A DNA stretch of 48,742 nucleotides from Bacteroidales bacterium H4 (GCA_001701165.1 DAAP01000008.1:1-48742); one strand, 5' to 3'. Shown: positions 25,601-34,528, counted from the stretch's first letter. The notes: generated by a model not told the origin, from the letters alone. Translations and numbers: made by a program.

Positions 25601-26171
25601 CAAAGAAATGAATATAGTAGATTCCGATACCGGAATATTAGTGAAACGCATCAAGCCCGACTTCAAGAAACTCGGGCCGAAATTCGGAAAGCAGATGAAG
25701 TCGGTAGCACAAGCACTTACAGCGTTTGATACTGCTGATGTGATAGCTATGGAACGCGATGGATATTCGGAATTAACTCTTGCTGATGGAACAAAAGCGA
25801 AAATAGATATTGCCGATGTCGAAATCATCAGCGAGGATATTCCCGGATGGCAGGTGGCCAATGACGGCAACCTTACTGTGGCCATTGACGTCATAGTTAC
25901 AGACGAATTGCGGCGTGAAGGTATCGCTAGAGAAATCGTCAATCGAGTACAGAACATTCGCAAGAGTCGTGACTATGCAATCACAGACCGCATATGCCTA
26001 TCTTTTGGGGCCAATCCGGAGACAGACGAAGCTATAAAGGAATATAAAGACTATATTTCAACGCAAGTGTTGGCCAAATCCATTGAGATTATGCCCAACG
26101 TAAGAGACAATTACGAGGCACTCACCATAGACGATATAACACTGCCGGTAAATATCACACGAGACAAATAA
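22623..26171 (+). CDS. ileS: Isoleucyl-tRNA synthetase
   Basis: 1182 aa class I aminoacyl-tRNA synthetase that charges tRNA-Ile. The HIGH-type motif is GIHH at residues 56-59 within PPSANGMPGIHHVMART, and the KMSKR loop is at 732-736. Between them lies the large editing (CP1) domain, and WDTHGLPVE follows the first motif. The length of nearly 1200 aa and the lack of the C-terminal zinc-binding cysteine cluster of the E. coli-type enzyme fit the eukaryote-like type 2 IleRS found in Bacteroidetes. It has its own promoter and heads a run with the dksA-like gene and lspA. Confidence 0.97.
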   Translation: MNKFPEHTGFNLSEINKEVLGIWQKEDLFRRSIECREGHPSFVFYEGPPSANGMPGIHHVMARTIKDIVCRYKTMKGYKVLRKAGWDTHGLPVELGVEKSLGITKEDIGKKISVDEYNAACRREVMKYTREWETLTDRMGYWVDTDDPYITYDNRYIESVWWLLSQLYKKGYLYKGYTIQPYSPAAGTGLSSHELNQPGCYRDVKDTTCTALFTITAPKEDMTGWGKPCFMAWTTTPWTLPSNTALCVGPKFDYAVVRTYNPYTGEKITVVIAEALVKNYFKAEGAEKPLEDYTSGDKIVPWKIVARYKGSELVGMRYQQLMPWVRPCERLDANCAAYVGKYANEHPETIFTVGKDRFVQLSACAFRVIPGDYVTIDDGTGIVHIAPTFGADDAKVAKAAGVPPLFMINHKGETRPMVDLTGKYYTLDELDETFIEKCVDVAAYSHHAGDYVKNAFDPRFNKDGIYDAAAAAKAEDLNIVISIEMKRDGQAFRIEKQTHNYPHCWRTDKPVLYYPLDSWFIRTTAARDRLIALNSTINWKPASTGSGRFGKWLENVQDWNLSRSRYWGTPLPIWRTEDGKFEKCIGSVEELYNEIECAVAAGVMTVNPLREKGFEPGNYAKSNYEKIDLHRPYVDDIVLVSEDGRPMHRETDLIDVWFDSGSMPYAQQHYPFEHKEDIDNGTAFPADFIAEGVDQTRGWFFTLHAIAGMIFDSVAYRNVVSNGLVLDKDGNKMSKRLGNAVNPFEAIEKYGSDPLRWYMISNSSPWDNLKFDPAGVQESARKFFATIYNTYSFFALYANVDGFDTSTAQVPMERRPEIDRWIISVLNTLIQDVDRNLADYEPTRAARAIADFVGENLSNWYVRLNRKRFWGGGMTEDKLAAYQTLYQCLKTVALLMAPVSPFYADKLYRDLTGCDASVHLAIFPEADTAVIYADLEARMRMAQSITSMVLALRRKVNIKVRQPLSVVMIPVNDDNQRRMLQAVKDLVLSEVNIKEMNIVDSDTGILVKRIKPDFKKLGPKFGKQMKSVAQALTAFDTADVIAMERDGYSELTLADGTKAKIDIADVEIISEDIPGWQVANDGNLTVAIDVIVTDELRREGIAREIVNRVQNIRKSRDYAITDRICLSFGANPETDEAIKEYKDYISTQVLAKSIEIMPNVRDNYEALTIDDITLPVNITRDK

Positions 26172-26205
26172 GCTATTACACGAACTGTTCATAATCCCTC
26201 CATTT

Positions 26206-26577
26206 ATGGCTGAAAAATTAAGATATTCAGATGAAGAGCTGCAAGAGTTCAAGCAGCTGATAATAGAGAAGCTCGAAAAAGCCACTAAAGAATACGAGAG
26301 CTATTGCTCTATAGTCAAGAATGACGGAAATGACATATCCGATACATCGACAACATTCAAGGTGCTTGAAGAAGGAGCTTACACACGCGACAAAGAAGAA
26401 GCCGCACGCCTTGCCGAGCGTCAACGCAAGTTTATAAACAAGCTTCAGGCTGCACTTGTACGCATAGAGAACAAGACCTATGGCATTGATCGTATCACAG
26501 GCCAGTTGATACCCAAAGAGCGCTTGCGTGTCGTGCCTCATGCCACCTTGTGCGTCGAACAAAAAGAAAGGAAATAA
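26206..26577 (+). CDS. TraR/DksA-family protein with degenerate zinc finger
   Basis: 123 aa. An N-terminal coiled coil (about residues 9-90) with DTSTTFKVLEEGA near the tip leads into the conserved tail YGIDRITGQLIPKERLRVVPH. DksA proteins bind RNA polymerase through the secondary channel and modulate initiation with ppGpp. Here the position that is usually Cys in the first half of the zinc motif (YGIC in relatives) is Asp95, and only Cys116 remains near the end, so zinc binding by the normal four-ligand site is unlikely. Position between ileS and lspA is typical for Bacteroidales. The stop codon abuts the lspA start. Confidence 0.85.
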   Translation: MAEKLRYSDEELQEFKQLIIEKLEKATKEYESYCSIVKNDGNDISDTSTTFKVLEEGAYTRDKEEAARLAERQRKFINKLQAALVRIENKTYGIDRITGQLIPKERLRVVPHATLCVEQKERK

Positions 26578-27258
26578 GTGAAAGCAACCCTAACCAAGGG
26601 ACAGACAGCGGTGGCCATAGTCCTCGCTGTCATAATTATAGACCAAATCATAAAGGTTTGGGTCAAGACCTCATTCTATTTGGGCGAAGATGTGGAACTG
26701 ACGTCCTGGTTCCATATGCGGTTTATCGAAAATCCGGGAATGGCCTTTGGCATGACTCTTGGTAACAAATTGTTTCTGACCATATTCAGAATAATAGCCG
26801 TCAGCCTGCTTATATGGTACATTACGCGTTTATGTCGTGACAAGTCCGCATCCAAGGGGTATGTTGCATGTATTGCGCTGATTACGGCCGGTGCCGGCGG
26901 TAATATCATAGATTGCGTATTCTATGGCGAAATCTTCAACAATCCATTTCCTCCCGAGGTCGCATCTGTTGTACCTTGGGGTGATGGATATGGTGAATTG
27001 TTCCATGGCATGGTAGTCGATATGTTCTACTTTCCGTTGTTTAGTTTTACTTGGCCCGAATGGGTGCCATTGATAGGCGGCAAAGCATTCTCCTTTTTTG
27101 ATCCTGTATTCAACTTCGCGGATGCGGCCATCACCGTTGGATTCATTATTCTTATCTTTGGATATTATCGTTATCTTGGCGGAAAAAAGAACGGCAACGA
27201 TACCGAATCCGGCAAAAAAAAGGAGATGGAACATCAATCGGCTGAAGTGTCAGAATAA
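26578..27258 (+). CDS. lspA: Lipoprotein signal peptidase (signal peptidase II)
   Basis: 226 aa, four TM helices at about residues 10-28, 64-82, 95-112 and 178-198. Catalytic aspartates are Asp112 in GNIIDCVFYG and Asp182 in FNFADAAIT; ENPGMAFG near residues 51-58 is the other conserved motif. It cleaves the signal peptides of lipoproteins after lipidation at the inner membrane. The start is GTG, directly after the TAA of the dksA-like gene with no gap, which suggests reinitiation. An extra loop of about 45 residues before the last helix makes it longer than the E. coli enzyme (164 aa), as usual in Bacteroidetes. A lipoprotein gene follows. Confidence 0.95.
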   Translation: MKATLTKGQTAVAIVLAVIIIDQIIKVWVKTSFYLGEDVELTSWFHMRFIENPGMAFGMTLGNKLFLTIFRIIAVSLLIWYITRLCRDKSASKGYVACIALITAGAGGNIIDCVFYGEIFNNPFPPEVASVVPWGDGYGELFHGMVVDMFYFPLFSFTWPEWVPLIGGKAFSFFDPVFNFADAAITVGFIILIFGYYRYLGGKKNGNDTESGKKKEMEHQSAEVSE

Positions 27259-27312
27259 ACAGACAGAAAACCATTGCCAATACGCCCGGATGTAGCACTG
27301 TACTCATACAAG

Positions 27313-28098
27313 ATGAATGTTCGTCAATTCATAAATGTAATGATTGCTGTTGCATTACTTGTAACAGCATGCCGCAAAGTACCCGGGGACATAGTGCAGC
27401 CAGAGGACATGAGCCAATACTTGGCAGACATATACGTAGGCGAGAGCGCCGTAGAAATGAACTACTCCGAATATTCAAATGACTCGGTTCGTCAGGCGCT
27501 TAAACAGGCAATACTCGAGCGGCATCATTTGACACAACAACTAGTAGACACCTCAATGATGTGGTACGGTGCACATATAGACAAATATATCAAGGTATAC
27601 GAGCGTACCGAAGAAATATTGAAGGACCGTTTGGCTAATTCGTCAGCCATAGGCACAGCCAATACAGCAACAATAGTTGCAGGCGACAGCGTAGATGTAT
27701 GGAATGGTGCTTCCGGATTTGCAATAGGTCGTACATCGCCCACTTCGGTGGTTTCCTTTGATTATGAACGAGACCAAAACTGGGACAAAGGTGATTGCTA
27801 CGCTTGGCGTGCACACTTTACCAACAACCGTAGCGTCATCCGCTGGCAATTGTGTGCCGACTATATTGATGGAGCCATCGAAGTCCTTACCGGGCAATTC
27901 ACAGGCGATGGGTGGCACGACTTGATATTTATAGCCGATACGGCCAAGACAGCAAGACGCATATACGGAGCAATAGTATTTGGCGACAACCTACAGGGAG
28001 ATGTATATGTAGATAGTATACGGCTTGTACGAAATCGCTTTAGACCGGATATGTATTCCCAGCGTTATCGCCAGCGCCTATACAATGCCAAAAGATGA
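27313..28098 (+). CDS. DUF4296 lipoprotein
   Basis: 261 aa from the ATG at 27313, which starts a lipoprotein signal peptide (MNVRQFINVMIAVALL) with lipobox LVTAC followed by RK. The N-terminal 110 residues carry the DUF4296 pattern: PEDMSQYLADIYVGESA, then RHHLTQQLVDTSMMWYGAHIDKYIKVYERTEEIL. The C-terminal half is beta-rich (DCYAWRAHFTNNRSVIRWQL, GWHDLIFIADTA) and may be a carbohydrate-binding-like or other beta-sandwich domain. Function unknown. It follows lspA and overlaps the next small ORF by 4 bp, as in other Bacteroidales lspA loci. Confidence 0.82.
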   Translation: MNVRQFINVMIAVALLVTACRKVPGDIVQPEDMSQYLADIYVGESAVEMNYSEYSNDSVRQALKQAILERHHLTQQLVDTSMMWYGAHIDKYIKVYERTEEILKDRLANSSAIGTANTATIVAGDSVDVWNGASGFAIGRTSPTSVVSFDYERDQNWDKGDCYAWRAHFTNNRSVIRWQLCADYIDGAIEVLTGQFTGDGWHDLIFIADTAKTARRIYGAIVFGDNLQGDVYVDSIRLVRNRFRPDMYSQRYRQRLYNAKR

Positions 28099-28304
28099 AA
28101 AGATATCTTTGTCGCCACGTCATCGCTGACGGCGTAGATATGGGATTGTGCGTGGTTACGATTACTTCAGATGGCGGAGTGTCGATTACGCCATTTGAAA
28201 GCGAAACGCCGTCAACATTATATCTGGACGGGATACTTGAAGTGAAGACTGATGGTCATATACTTCAAGCGATTATCCATAACGGCAAGCCGTTGACGCC
28301 GTGA
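28095..28304 (+). CDS. Small hypothetical protein
   Basis: 69 aa, starting in an ATGA overlap with the DUF4296 gene, which is the main support for it being real. The sequence (MKRYLCRHVIADGVDMGLCV, then VTITSDGGVSITPFESETPS) is mostly beta-strand and has no signal peptide or known motif. It ends 34 bp before the ABC-F gene. I do not recognise a family. Confidence 0.6.
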   Translation: MKRYLCRHVIADGVDMGLCVVTITSDGGVSITPFESETPSTLYLDGILEVKTDGHILQAIIHNGKPLTP

Positions 28305-28338
28305 CAGTCCAAGAACATTTTTTTTCGAAATAATCCAG

Positions 28339-30306
28339 ATGATTTCCATAAACAATCTTACGGTAGAATTTAGTGCCAAGACATTATTTGACAATATAAA
28401 CTATGTCATCAACCCCAAGGACAAAATAGCCCTTGTGGGAAAAAACGGAGCAGGAAAATCTACCATGCTCAAGATTATTGCAGGATTGCAAAGCCCGACA
28501 TCGGGGACAGTGGCAATTCCGACAGATGTGACCGTCGGATACCTGCCACAGCAAATGATACTGGAAGATGATGTTACGGTAATGGAAGAAGCCTCCAAGG
28601 CCTTTGAACACGTTCATCAACAGCAACACGAGCTTGACAAGCTTAATACCGAGTTGTCCGAACGCAGCGACTATGACAGCGAGTCATATGCCAAGCTAAT
28701 AGACCACATATCCACACTGACCGAACAATTGGCATACTCTAATGCCGACAACTGCATTGCCGAAGCCGAGAAGACACTGACCGGCCTGGGCTTTGAACGT
28801 AGCGATTTTCAGCGGCCTACTAGTGAGTTTTCCGGAGGGTGGCGTATGCGAATAGAGTTGGCCAAGATACTTTTGCATCGTCCGGACGTTCTGCTGCTTG
28901 ACGAACCCACTAACCATTTGGACATAGAGTCCATACAATGGCTCGAAAATTTCTTAATGACAAAGGCCAAGGCCGTGGTACTTGTGTCGCACGACAGGGC
29001 ATTTATAGACAATGTAACAAACCGTACCATAGAAATATCCCTAGGAAAAATCTACGATTATTCTGTCAATTACAGCAAATTTGTCCAACTACGCCAAGAA
29101 CGCATCGAACAGCAGATGCGAGCCTATCAGAACCAGCAAAAGCAAATAGCCGACACTGAAGCTTTCATTGAACGCTTCCGGTACAAAGCTACCAAGGCTG
29201 TGCAAGTGCAAAGCCGAATGAAACAACTGGCTAAAATAGAGCGCATAGAGGTTGATGAAGTAGACAACTCACGACTAAACCTACGTTTTCCGCCTGCACC
29301 ACGCTCAGGAGACTATCCCTTGATTTTGGACAACGTAGGCAAGGCTTACGGAGACCATCAGGTTTTTGACCACGCGACATTTACCATAAAGCGAGGCGAA
29401 AAGGTTGCCTTTGTAGGCAAAAACGGCGAAGGTAAATCTACACTTGTCAAATGCATCATGGGCGAAATCCCTTATACAGGCACCCTGAAAATCGGACACA
29501 ATGTGAAGATAGGCTATTTTGCCCAAAATCAGGCACAAATGCTCGATGGCGATATTACGGTTTTTGACACTATTGATCGCGTGGCTGTAGGTGACATACG
29601 TACTAAAATAAGAGATATATTAGGCGCCTTCATGTTTGGCGGCGAAGCTTCGGACAAGAAAGTCAAGGTACTTTCGGGTGGCGAGAAGACGAGATTGGCA
29701 ATGATACGGTTATTGCTCGAACCGGTCAACCTCCTTATACTTGATGAGCCCACCAACCACTTGGACATGAAGACAAAAGATATTCTCAAGCAAGCTATTA
29801 AAGACTTTACGGGTACTGTAATAGTTGTCAGCCACGACAGAGAATTCTTAGACGGACTTGTTGAAAAAGTTTATGAATTCGGCCATGGTAAAGTGACGGA
29901 ATGTCTTGGAGGAATATATGACTTCCTTGAGCGCAAGCGTATAGCCGGCCTTGGCGAACTGGAAAAACGCCCGATACAACAACAGACTAAGCAAGACTCG
30001 CCTAAAATCCAGACAGTAGAAAATAGATCCTCGGATAAGCCTTCGGAGTCCAAACCGCGTTTGAGTTACACCGAACAGCGCGAACGCGACAAAGCTATAC
30101 GCAGGGCTTTCAAAAAAGTTGAAGAAGCCGAAGCGGAAGTAACTCGCCTTGAAGCAGCAGTCAAAGATATCGAACAACAAATAGCGGACGGTTCGACCGA
30201 CCCTAAAATATACGACAAGCATGCAACAGCCAATAAAGACCTTGAGAATGCTATGAGCGTTTGGGAATTGGCTACGATGGATTACGAAGATCTCAAAGTC
30301 AAATAG
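28339..30306 (+). CDS. ABC-F family ATPase
   Basis: 655 aa, two ABC ATPase domains on one chain with no TM segments. Walker A motifs are GKNGAGKST (about residues 36-44) and GKNGEGKST (about 361-369). The signature motifs are SGGWRMRIELA and SGGEKTRLAM, each followed by LLLDEPTNHLDI or LILDEPTNHLDM. Between the domains is the helical ABC-F linker (VQLRQERIEQQMRAYQNQ and onward), and at the C-terminus a charged coiled coil (about 580-650). ABC-F proteins act on the ribosome as translation factors; some protect against antibiotics. The architecture is closest to Uup/YdiF/EttA housekeeping members rather than to a dedicated resistance protein. Confidence 0.93.
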   Translation: MISINNLTVEFSAKTLFDNINYVINPKDKIALVGKNGAGKSTMLKIIAGLQSPTSGTVAIPTDVTVGYLPQQMILEDDVTVMEEASKAFEHVHQQQHELDKLNTELSERSDYDSESYAKLIDHISTLTEQLAYSNADNCIAEAEKTLTGLGFERSDFQRPTSEFSGGWRMRIELAKILLHRPDVLLLDEPTNHLDIESIQWLENFLMTKAKAVVLVSHDRAFIDNVTNRTIEISLGKIYDYSVNYSKFVQLRQERIEQQMRAYQNQQKQIADTEAFIERFRYKATKAVQVQSRMKQLAKIERIEVDEVDNSRLNLRFPPAPRSGDYPLILDNVGKAYGDHQVFDHATFTIKRGEKVAFVGKNGEGKSTLVKCIMGEIPYTGTLKIGHNVKIGYFAQNQAQMLDGDITVFDTIDRVAVGDIRTKIRDILGAFMFGGEASDKKVKVLSGGEKTRLAMIRLLLEPVNLLILDEPTNHLDMKTKDILKQAIKDFTGTVIVVSHDREFLDGLVEKVYEFGHGKVTECLGGIYDFLERKRIAGLGELEKRPIQQQTKQDSPKIQTVENRSSDKPSESKPRLSYTEQRERDKAIRRAFKKVEEAEAEVTRLEAAVKDIEQQIADGSTDPKIYDKHATANKDLENAMSVWELATMDYEDLKVK

Positions 30307-30388
30307 AGAGCCTGAATACATTAAAGCTATGATATAAAATATACTACGCAAAACATATACTCACAATCATTTATAAAATAAAAGTATT

Positions 30389-32389
30389 ATGAGAACTTTT
30401 ACATCCTTTATGACAATGGCACTTACAATGGGCGCCTTTGCCGCCACACCACATGGGATCAATGTCGCCAATATCGACACCTCCGTAAGCCCCGGTACAG
30501 ACTTCTACGACTACGCATGCGGAGGCTGGATTAAAGCCAATCCCCTGAAAGCTGAATATTCACGCTTCGGCACTTTTGACCAGCTTGGAGAACTCAACCG
30601 AAAACAAGTATACGACCTTGTCACAGGCCTTGACCCAAAGAAGGCAACAAAAGGCACCAACGAACAGAAGATTGCAGATCTTTTTGCAATGGGCATGGAT
30701 AGTATCCGCCTTAACCGCGAGGGGGCACAGGCTCTTAAGAACGACCTTCGCCGTATCAATAAAGCCAGACGTTCCGATATAGCAGCAATTCTTGGCGGTC
30801 TACCAGGCGCATCCGGATTCTTCGGAACAGGTACAGGCGCAGACATGATCAACTCCAATATAAACGTAATGTATTGGCAGCAAGGAGGTCTCGGCCTGGG
30901 TAATAGAGATTACTACATCTCAAATGATCCAAATGAACAAGCAGTACTTGATGCTTACAAGACGTATCTAAATACCATAGCCTCACTTGCGGGCTATAAC
31001 GAGAAAGACGCACAACGTCTGGTCAACAACACCATCGCCATAGAGACTTCACTTGCCGAAGCTGCAACGACCAATGAAGGCCTTCGAGATCCGGGTGCGA
31101 ACTACAATCCTATGAGTATGACTGAAGTTAACGCAAAGTATCCTCATATAGACTTCAAATCCTACTTTAAGGCGCAAGGCCTAAACTCGGTAGATAGTAT
31201 CGTTATTGGACAACTTGGCTCCATAGCTGCCGTAGACTCGATACTTGCCAAGGCATCGATACAATCACTGCGGGACTACCTTGCAGCCGGATACATATCT
31301 TCTGCTTCGTCATTCCTAAGCGACGACTTTATCAATGCCGGTTTCGAACTTCAAAAGGCCGTATCCGGAGTACAGCAAATACAACCCAGATGGAAACGCG
31401 CACTCAGCGTACCCAACGGCATGCTCGGTGAAGCACTTGGCGAACTCTATGTGGCTAAATATTTCCCTGCAAGTTCAAAAGAGAAGATGCTGACCTTAGT
31501 CAATAATCTGAAATCAGCCTTGGGGCAACATATATCCGACCTCACGTGGATGAGCGAAGCCACCAAAGCACGCGCTTTGGAAAAACTCAATGCCTTCACC
31601 GTGAAAATAGGATATCCTGATAAATGGCGTGACTACTCCGCCTTGACCATAGATCCGACACTCACTTATTGGGAAAATATCAAGCAAGCAATGCTTTTTG
31701 TCACCGCCCTTGACGTAGCCGACTATGGCAAACCTGTAGACAAGGCTCGCTGGTATATGACGCCGCAAACAGTCAACGCATACTACTCGCCATCAAGCAA
31801 TGAGATCTGCTTCCCTGCCGGAATACTTCAAGCTCCGTTCTTTGACCCTGAGGCTGACGATGCCATCAACTATGGCGCTATCGGCGTCGTGATAGGCCAC
31901 GAAATGACTCATGGATTTGACGACCAAGGACGCCAATTTGACAAAGACGGCAACTTCAAGGAATGGTGGGCACCCGAAGATGCAGAGGCCTTCAAGATTC
32001 TTGCAGATAAACTTGTGGCTCAATTTGATAGCGTTATCGTCCTTGGCGATACACATGCCAATGGTCGCTTGACGCTTGGCGAGAATATCGCCGATCAAGG
32101 AGGTCTTCGTGTAGCGTATACTGCGTATCATAATGCCTTAGGCGATAATGGCGCGGAAATTGACGGATTCACCCCGGATCAACGTTTCTATCTTTCCTAT
32201 GCCAACGTTTGGGCTGCTAACATTCGCGACGCCGAAATCCTCAAACGTACAAAGAGCGACCCGCACTCTCTTGGCCGTTGGCGTGTAAATGCCACTCTAC
32301 GCAATATTGAGCCTTTCTTCGCTGCATTTGGCATCAAGGAAGGCGACCCGATGTTCCGTATCCCCTCCGACCGCGTCATCATCTGGTAA
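30389..32389 (+). CDS. M13-family zinc metallopeptidase
   Basis: 666 aa with a short signal peptide (MRTFTSFMTMALTMGAFAA). Zinc ligands are His504 and His508 in GHEMTHGFDD and Glu565 in ENIAD (565-569), the two hallmark motifs of the neprilysin/PepO clan. NAYYSPSSNEICFPAGILQ is the conserved substrate-binding segment, and TDFYDYACGGWIKANP is the family's N-terminal signature. It probably degrades small peptides in the periplasm or outside. Length is standard for bacterial M13 (about 630-680 aa). It has 82 bp of separation from the ABC-F gene and is followed by a terminator. Confidence 0.95.
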   Translation: MRTFTSFMTMALTMGAFAATPHGINVANIDTSVSPGTDFYDYACGGWIKANPLKAEYSRFGTFDQLGELNRKQVYDLVTGLDPKKATKGTNEQKIADLFAMGMDSIRLNREGAQALKNDLRRINKARRSDIAAILGGLPGASGFFGTGTGADMINSNINVMYWQQGGLGLGNRDYYISNDPNEQAVLDAYKTYLNTIASLAGYNEKDAQRLVNNTIAIETSLAEAATTNEGLRDPGANYNPMSMTEVNAKYPHIDFKSYFKAQGLNSVDSIVIGQLGSIAAVDSILAKASIQSLRDYLAAGYISSASSFLSDDFINAGFELQKAVSGVQQIQPRWKRALSVPNGMLGEALGELYVAKYFPASSKEKMLTLVNNLKSALGQHISDLTWMSEATKARALEKLNAFTVKIGYPDKWRDYSALTIDPTLTYWENIKQAMLFVTALDVADYGKPVDKARWYMTPQTVNAYYSPSSNEICFPAGILQAPFFDPEADDAINYGAIGVVIGHEMTHGFDDQGRQFDKDGNFKEWWAPEDAEAFKILADKLVAQFDSVIVLGDTHANGRLTLGENIADQGGLRVAYTAYHNALGDNGAEIDGFTPDQRFYLSYANVWAANIRDAEILKRTKSDPHSLGRWRVNATLRNIEPFFAAFGIKEGDPMFRIPSDRVIIW

Positions 32390-32413
32390 ACATTCAAAAT
32401 TAGTCAAAACCAC

Positions 32414-32448
32414 AAAGCCCGGAATTTACATAACAGATTCCGGGCTTT
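32414..32448 (+). terminator. Rho-independent terminator after the M13 peptidase gene
   Basis: A perfect 12-bp inverted repeat AAAGCCCGGAAT (32414-32425) and ATTCCGGGCTTT (32437-32448) with an 11-nt loop, 24 bp after the stop codon. It separates the peptidase from the dnaN unit. Confidence 0.85.
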
Positions 32449-32495
32449 AGCATAAAATAATCGCCCCACAGCTACGTTATTACATAAAAAATCAC

Positions 32496-32503
32496 TAAAT
32501 TTG
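32496..32503 (+). promoter_or_regulatory. -7 element of the dnaN operon
   Basis: TAAATTTG at 32496-32503 matches the -7 consensus, about 95 bp before the dnaN ATG. The -33 region is A+T rich with no clear TTTG. Likely the main promoter for the dnaN-to-rlmB run. Confidence 0.55.
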
Positions 32504-32598
32504 CGTATAAATACGGCTTGATTGAGATGGCGGGGACAAACCCTTTACCAATCAGGCATTTGACACGATATACAGAACAAACAATAACGTACATATAT

Positions 32599-33726
32599 AT
32601 GAAATTCAACGTTTCCAGCAAAATCCTCTGCAATTTTGCATCATCAGTAGCCAAGGTAATCAACGATAAAAATGCGTTGACCATACTCAACAACTTCTAC
32701 ATGGAGTTGAAAGACGATATCCTCACCTTACGCGGCTCTAACACAGAAAACTCGCTGACAGCACATATACCGGTCAATGAAGCACAGGGCGAGGGGGCCG
32801 TGTGCATCGATGCGTCCTCTCTGGTCAACATGCTAAAACAAATACCCGACCAAGGCATAACGGTAGAAGTGGCCAATTCGCTCAACACCACCATCGAATA
32901 CTCCAGCGGCCGCTTTGAATTTGTGGCCTTAGATGGAGCCGGCTATCCTCGCTTGGACACAGACGCAACAGCGGCAGAGGGTATTCAATTCCTATGTACG
33001 GGCAACGAACTGCGCAAAGGCGTGGACTATACCTTGTTCGCGACAAGTAACGATGACTATCGTCAGCAAATGATGGGAATCTATTTCGATGCCAAGCCCA
33101 ACAGTCTGACTTTCGTGGCAACAGATACACGCAAACTGGTAAAATACACCACCACCGAATGCGCTCCGGGCGCTGCGGCATCCTTCATTATGCCGCCTAA
33201 GGCAGCAGCCATTGTCCGTAGCCTTTTTGCCGATGATGAAAACGTAAAAGTCAATGTTACAGAAAAATATGCTGTCTTTGAAAGCGAGAGCTATATCTTC
33301 CAAATACAATTCATTCAAGGTCAGTATCCGGACATCTCGCGAGTGATTCCGCGCAACAACACCTTGCAATTAACCATTGACCGACAGACGATGCTCAATG
33401 CTGTACGCCGTGTCAGCGTCTTTGTGGACCCGGCACACGGGTTACTCAAATTCCATATCACACCGGACTATATCGATATGAAGACTGAGGACACAACCGC
33501 AATGAACTGCGCACGTGATCGAGTGCCATGCTCGTTCACCGGAGATACAATGACCATCGGCTTTAGCGCGACTTTCCTTGTGGAAATACTATCGACAATC
33601 ACCACCGATGACGTTGTCATCAGCCTCAGTGATCCCGGACGCCCGGGCATTTTTTGCCCCAGTGAAAACCCCGAGGGAACAGACCTAGTCATGCTGCTGA
33701 TGCCTATGACAATAAGCAATTTCTAA
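32599..33726 (+). CDS. dnaN: DNA polymerase III beta sliding clamp
   Basis: 375 aa from the ATG at 32599 (MKFNVSSKILCNFASSVAKV), which gives the family's usual start and length; an upstream in-frame ATG adds 27 residues without similarity. Three clamp domains are discernible, with NALTILNNFYMELKDDILTLRGSNTENSL in the first, FVATDTRKLVKYTT in the second, and the C-terminal MLLMPMTISNF, which corresponds to the P-M-(R/T) end of the clamp pocket. It encircles DNA and tethers polymerases. It leads a compact run containing an exonuclease and recN, a replication and repair theme. Confidence 0.96.
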   Translation: MKFNVSSKILCNFASSVAKVINDKNALTILNNFYMELKDDILTLRGSNTENSLTAHIPVNEAQGEGAVCIDASSLVNMLKQIPDQGITVEVANSLNTTIEYSSGRFEFVALDGAGYPRLDTDATAAEGIQFLCTGNELRKGVDYTLFATSNDDYRQQMMGIYFDAKPNSLTFVATDTRKLVKYTTTECAPGAAASFIMPPKAAAIVRSLFADDENVKVNVTEKYAVFESESYIFQIQFIQGQYPDISRVIPRNNTLQLTIDRQTMLNAVRRVSVFVDPAHGLLKFHITPDYIDMKTEDTTAMNCARDRVPCSFTGDTMTIGFSATFLVEILSTITTDDVVISLSDPGRPGIFCPSENPEGTDLVMLLMPMTISNF

Positions 33727-33748
33727 AGACAAGCGCATACATATTAAG

Positions 33749-34528
33749 ATGAAACTTAAGCTAACACGACCCTTGGTCTTTTTTGACCTTGAAACGACCG
33801 GCTTAGACGTGTTCAAAGACCGTATCGTGGAAATTTCGGTCTTGAAGCTTATGCCTGATGGTAGGACAGAAGTAAAAACGCGTCGTATCAATCCGGAGAT
33901 GCATATTTCCGAGGAAGCTACGGCAGTGCACCATATTACAGACGAAGACGTTAAAGACGCACCTACATTCAGGCAGATTTCCAAATCCCTTGCCGGGATT
34001 TTTGAAGGCTGCGATATTGCAGGCTTCAACAGCACGCGCTTTGACATTCCGATGCTGTGCATAGAATTCAGAAATGCAGGCATTAACTTTGACCTGTCCC
34101 GACACAAGATAGTAGATGTACAGACCATATATCACAAAAAAGAACCACGCAACCTGTCGGCGGCCTATCGATTCTATTGTGAAAAAGACTTGGACGGCGC
34201 ACATTCGGCCGAAGCGGACATAGAAGCAACATACGAAGTGTTGATGGCCCAACTGGACAAGTATGATGATGTGCCTACGAATATTGACGCTTTAAGCGAG
34301 TATACATCTTTAGCCAAACCCGGAACACGCAACATTGATATATCCGGAAAACTGATATATGACGATAAAAATCGCGAAGTAATCAATTTTGGCAAGTATA
34401 AAGGCAAACTTGCCGCTGAGGCACTTAAGGAAGATCCCGGGTATTACGAATGGATAAAAAATGGGGACTTTGCTCTGGATACCAAGGACGCCTTCAAGCG
34501 AGTATATGACAATATATCAAGTAAATAA
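33749..34528 (+). CDS. DEDDh 3'-5' exonuclease (DnaQ-like)
   Basis: 259 aa. The exonuclease fold occupies residues 1-180 with all five acidic/histidine residues in place: Asp13 and Glu15 (FFDLETTGLD), Asp99 (FNSTRFDIPML), His152 and Asp157 (AHSAEADIEA). This is the DnaQ epsilon type. The C-terminal 70 residues add a small domain with INFGKYKGKLAAEAL and YYEWIKNGDF, similar to DUF3820-like modules seen in Bacteroidetes exonucleases. Placement 22 bp after dnaN suggests it may proofread or process ends with the clamp-bound polymerase, but it could equally be a repair nuclease. Confidence 0.93.
   Translation: MKLKLTRPLVFFDLETTGLDVFKDRIVEISVLKLMPDGRTEVKTRRINPEMHISEEATAVHHITDEDVKDAPTFRQISKSLAGIFEGCDIAGFNSTRFDIPMLCIEFRNAGINFDLSRHKIVDVQTIYHKKEPRNLSAAYRFYCEKDLDGAHSAEADIEATYEVLMAQLDKYDDVPTNIDALSEYTSLAKPGTRNIDISGKLIYDDKNREVINFGKYKGKLAAEALKEDPGYYEWIKNGDFALDTKDAFKRVYDNISSK

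Noticed and set aside
28339..30306. Antibiotic-resistance ABC-F protein
   Set aside because: The architecture, including the C-terminal coiled coil, and the core-genome setting point to a housekeeping ABC-F factor.
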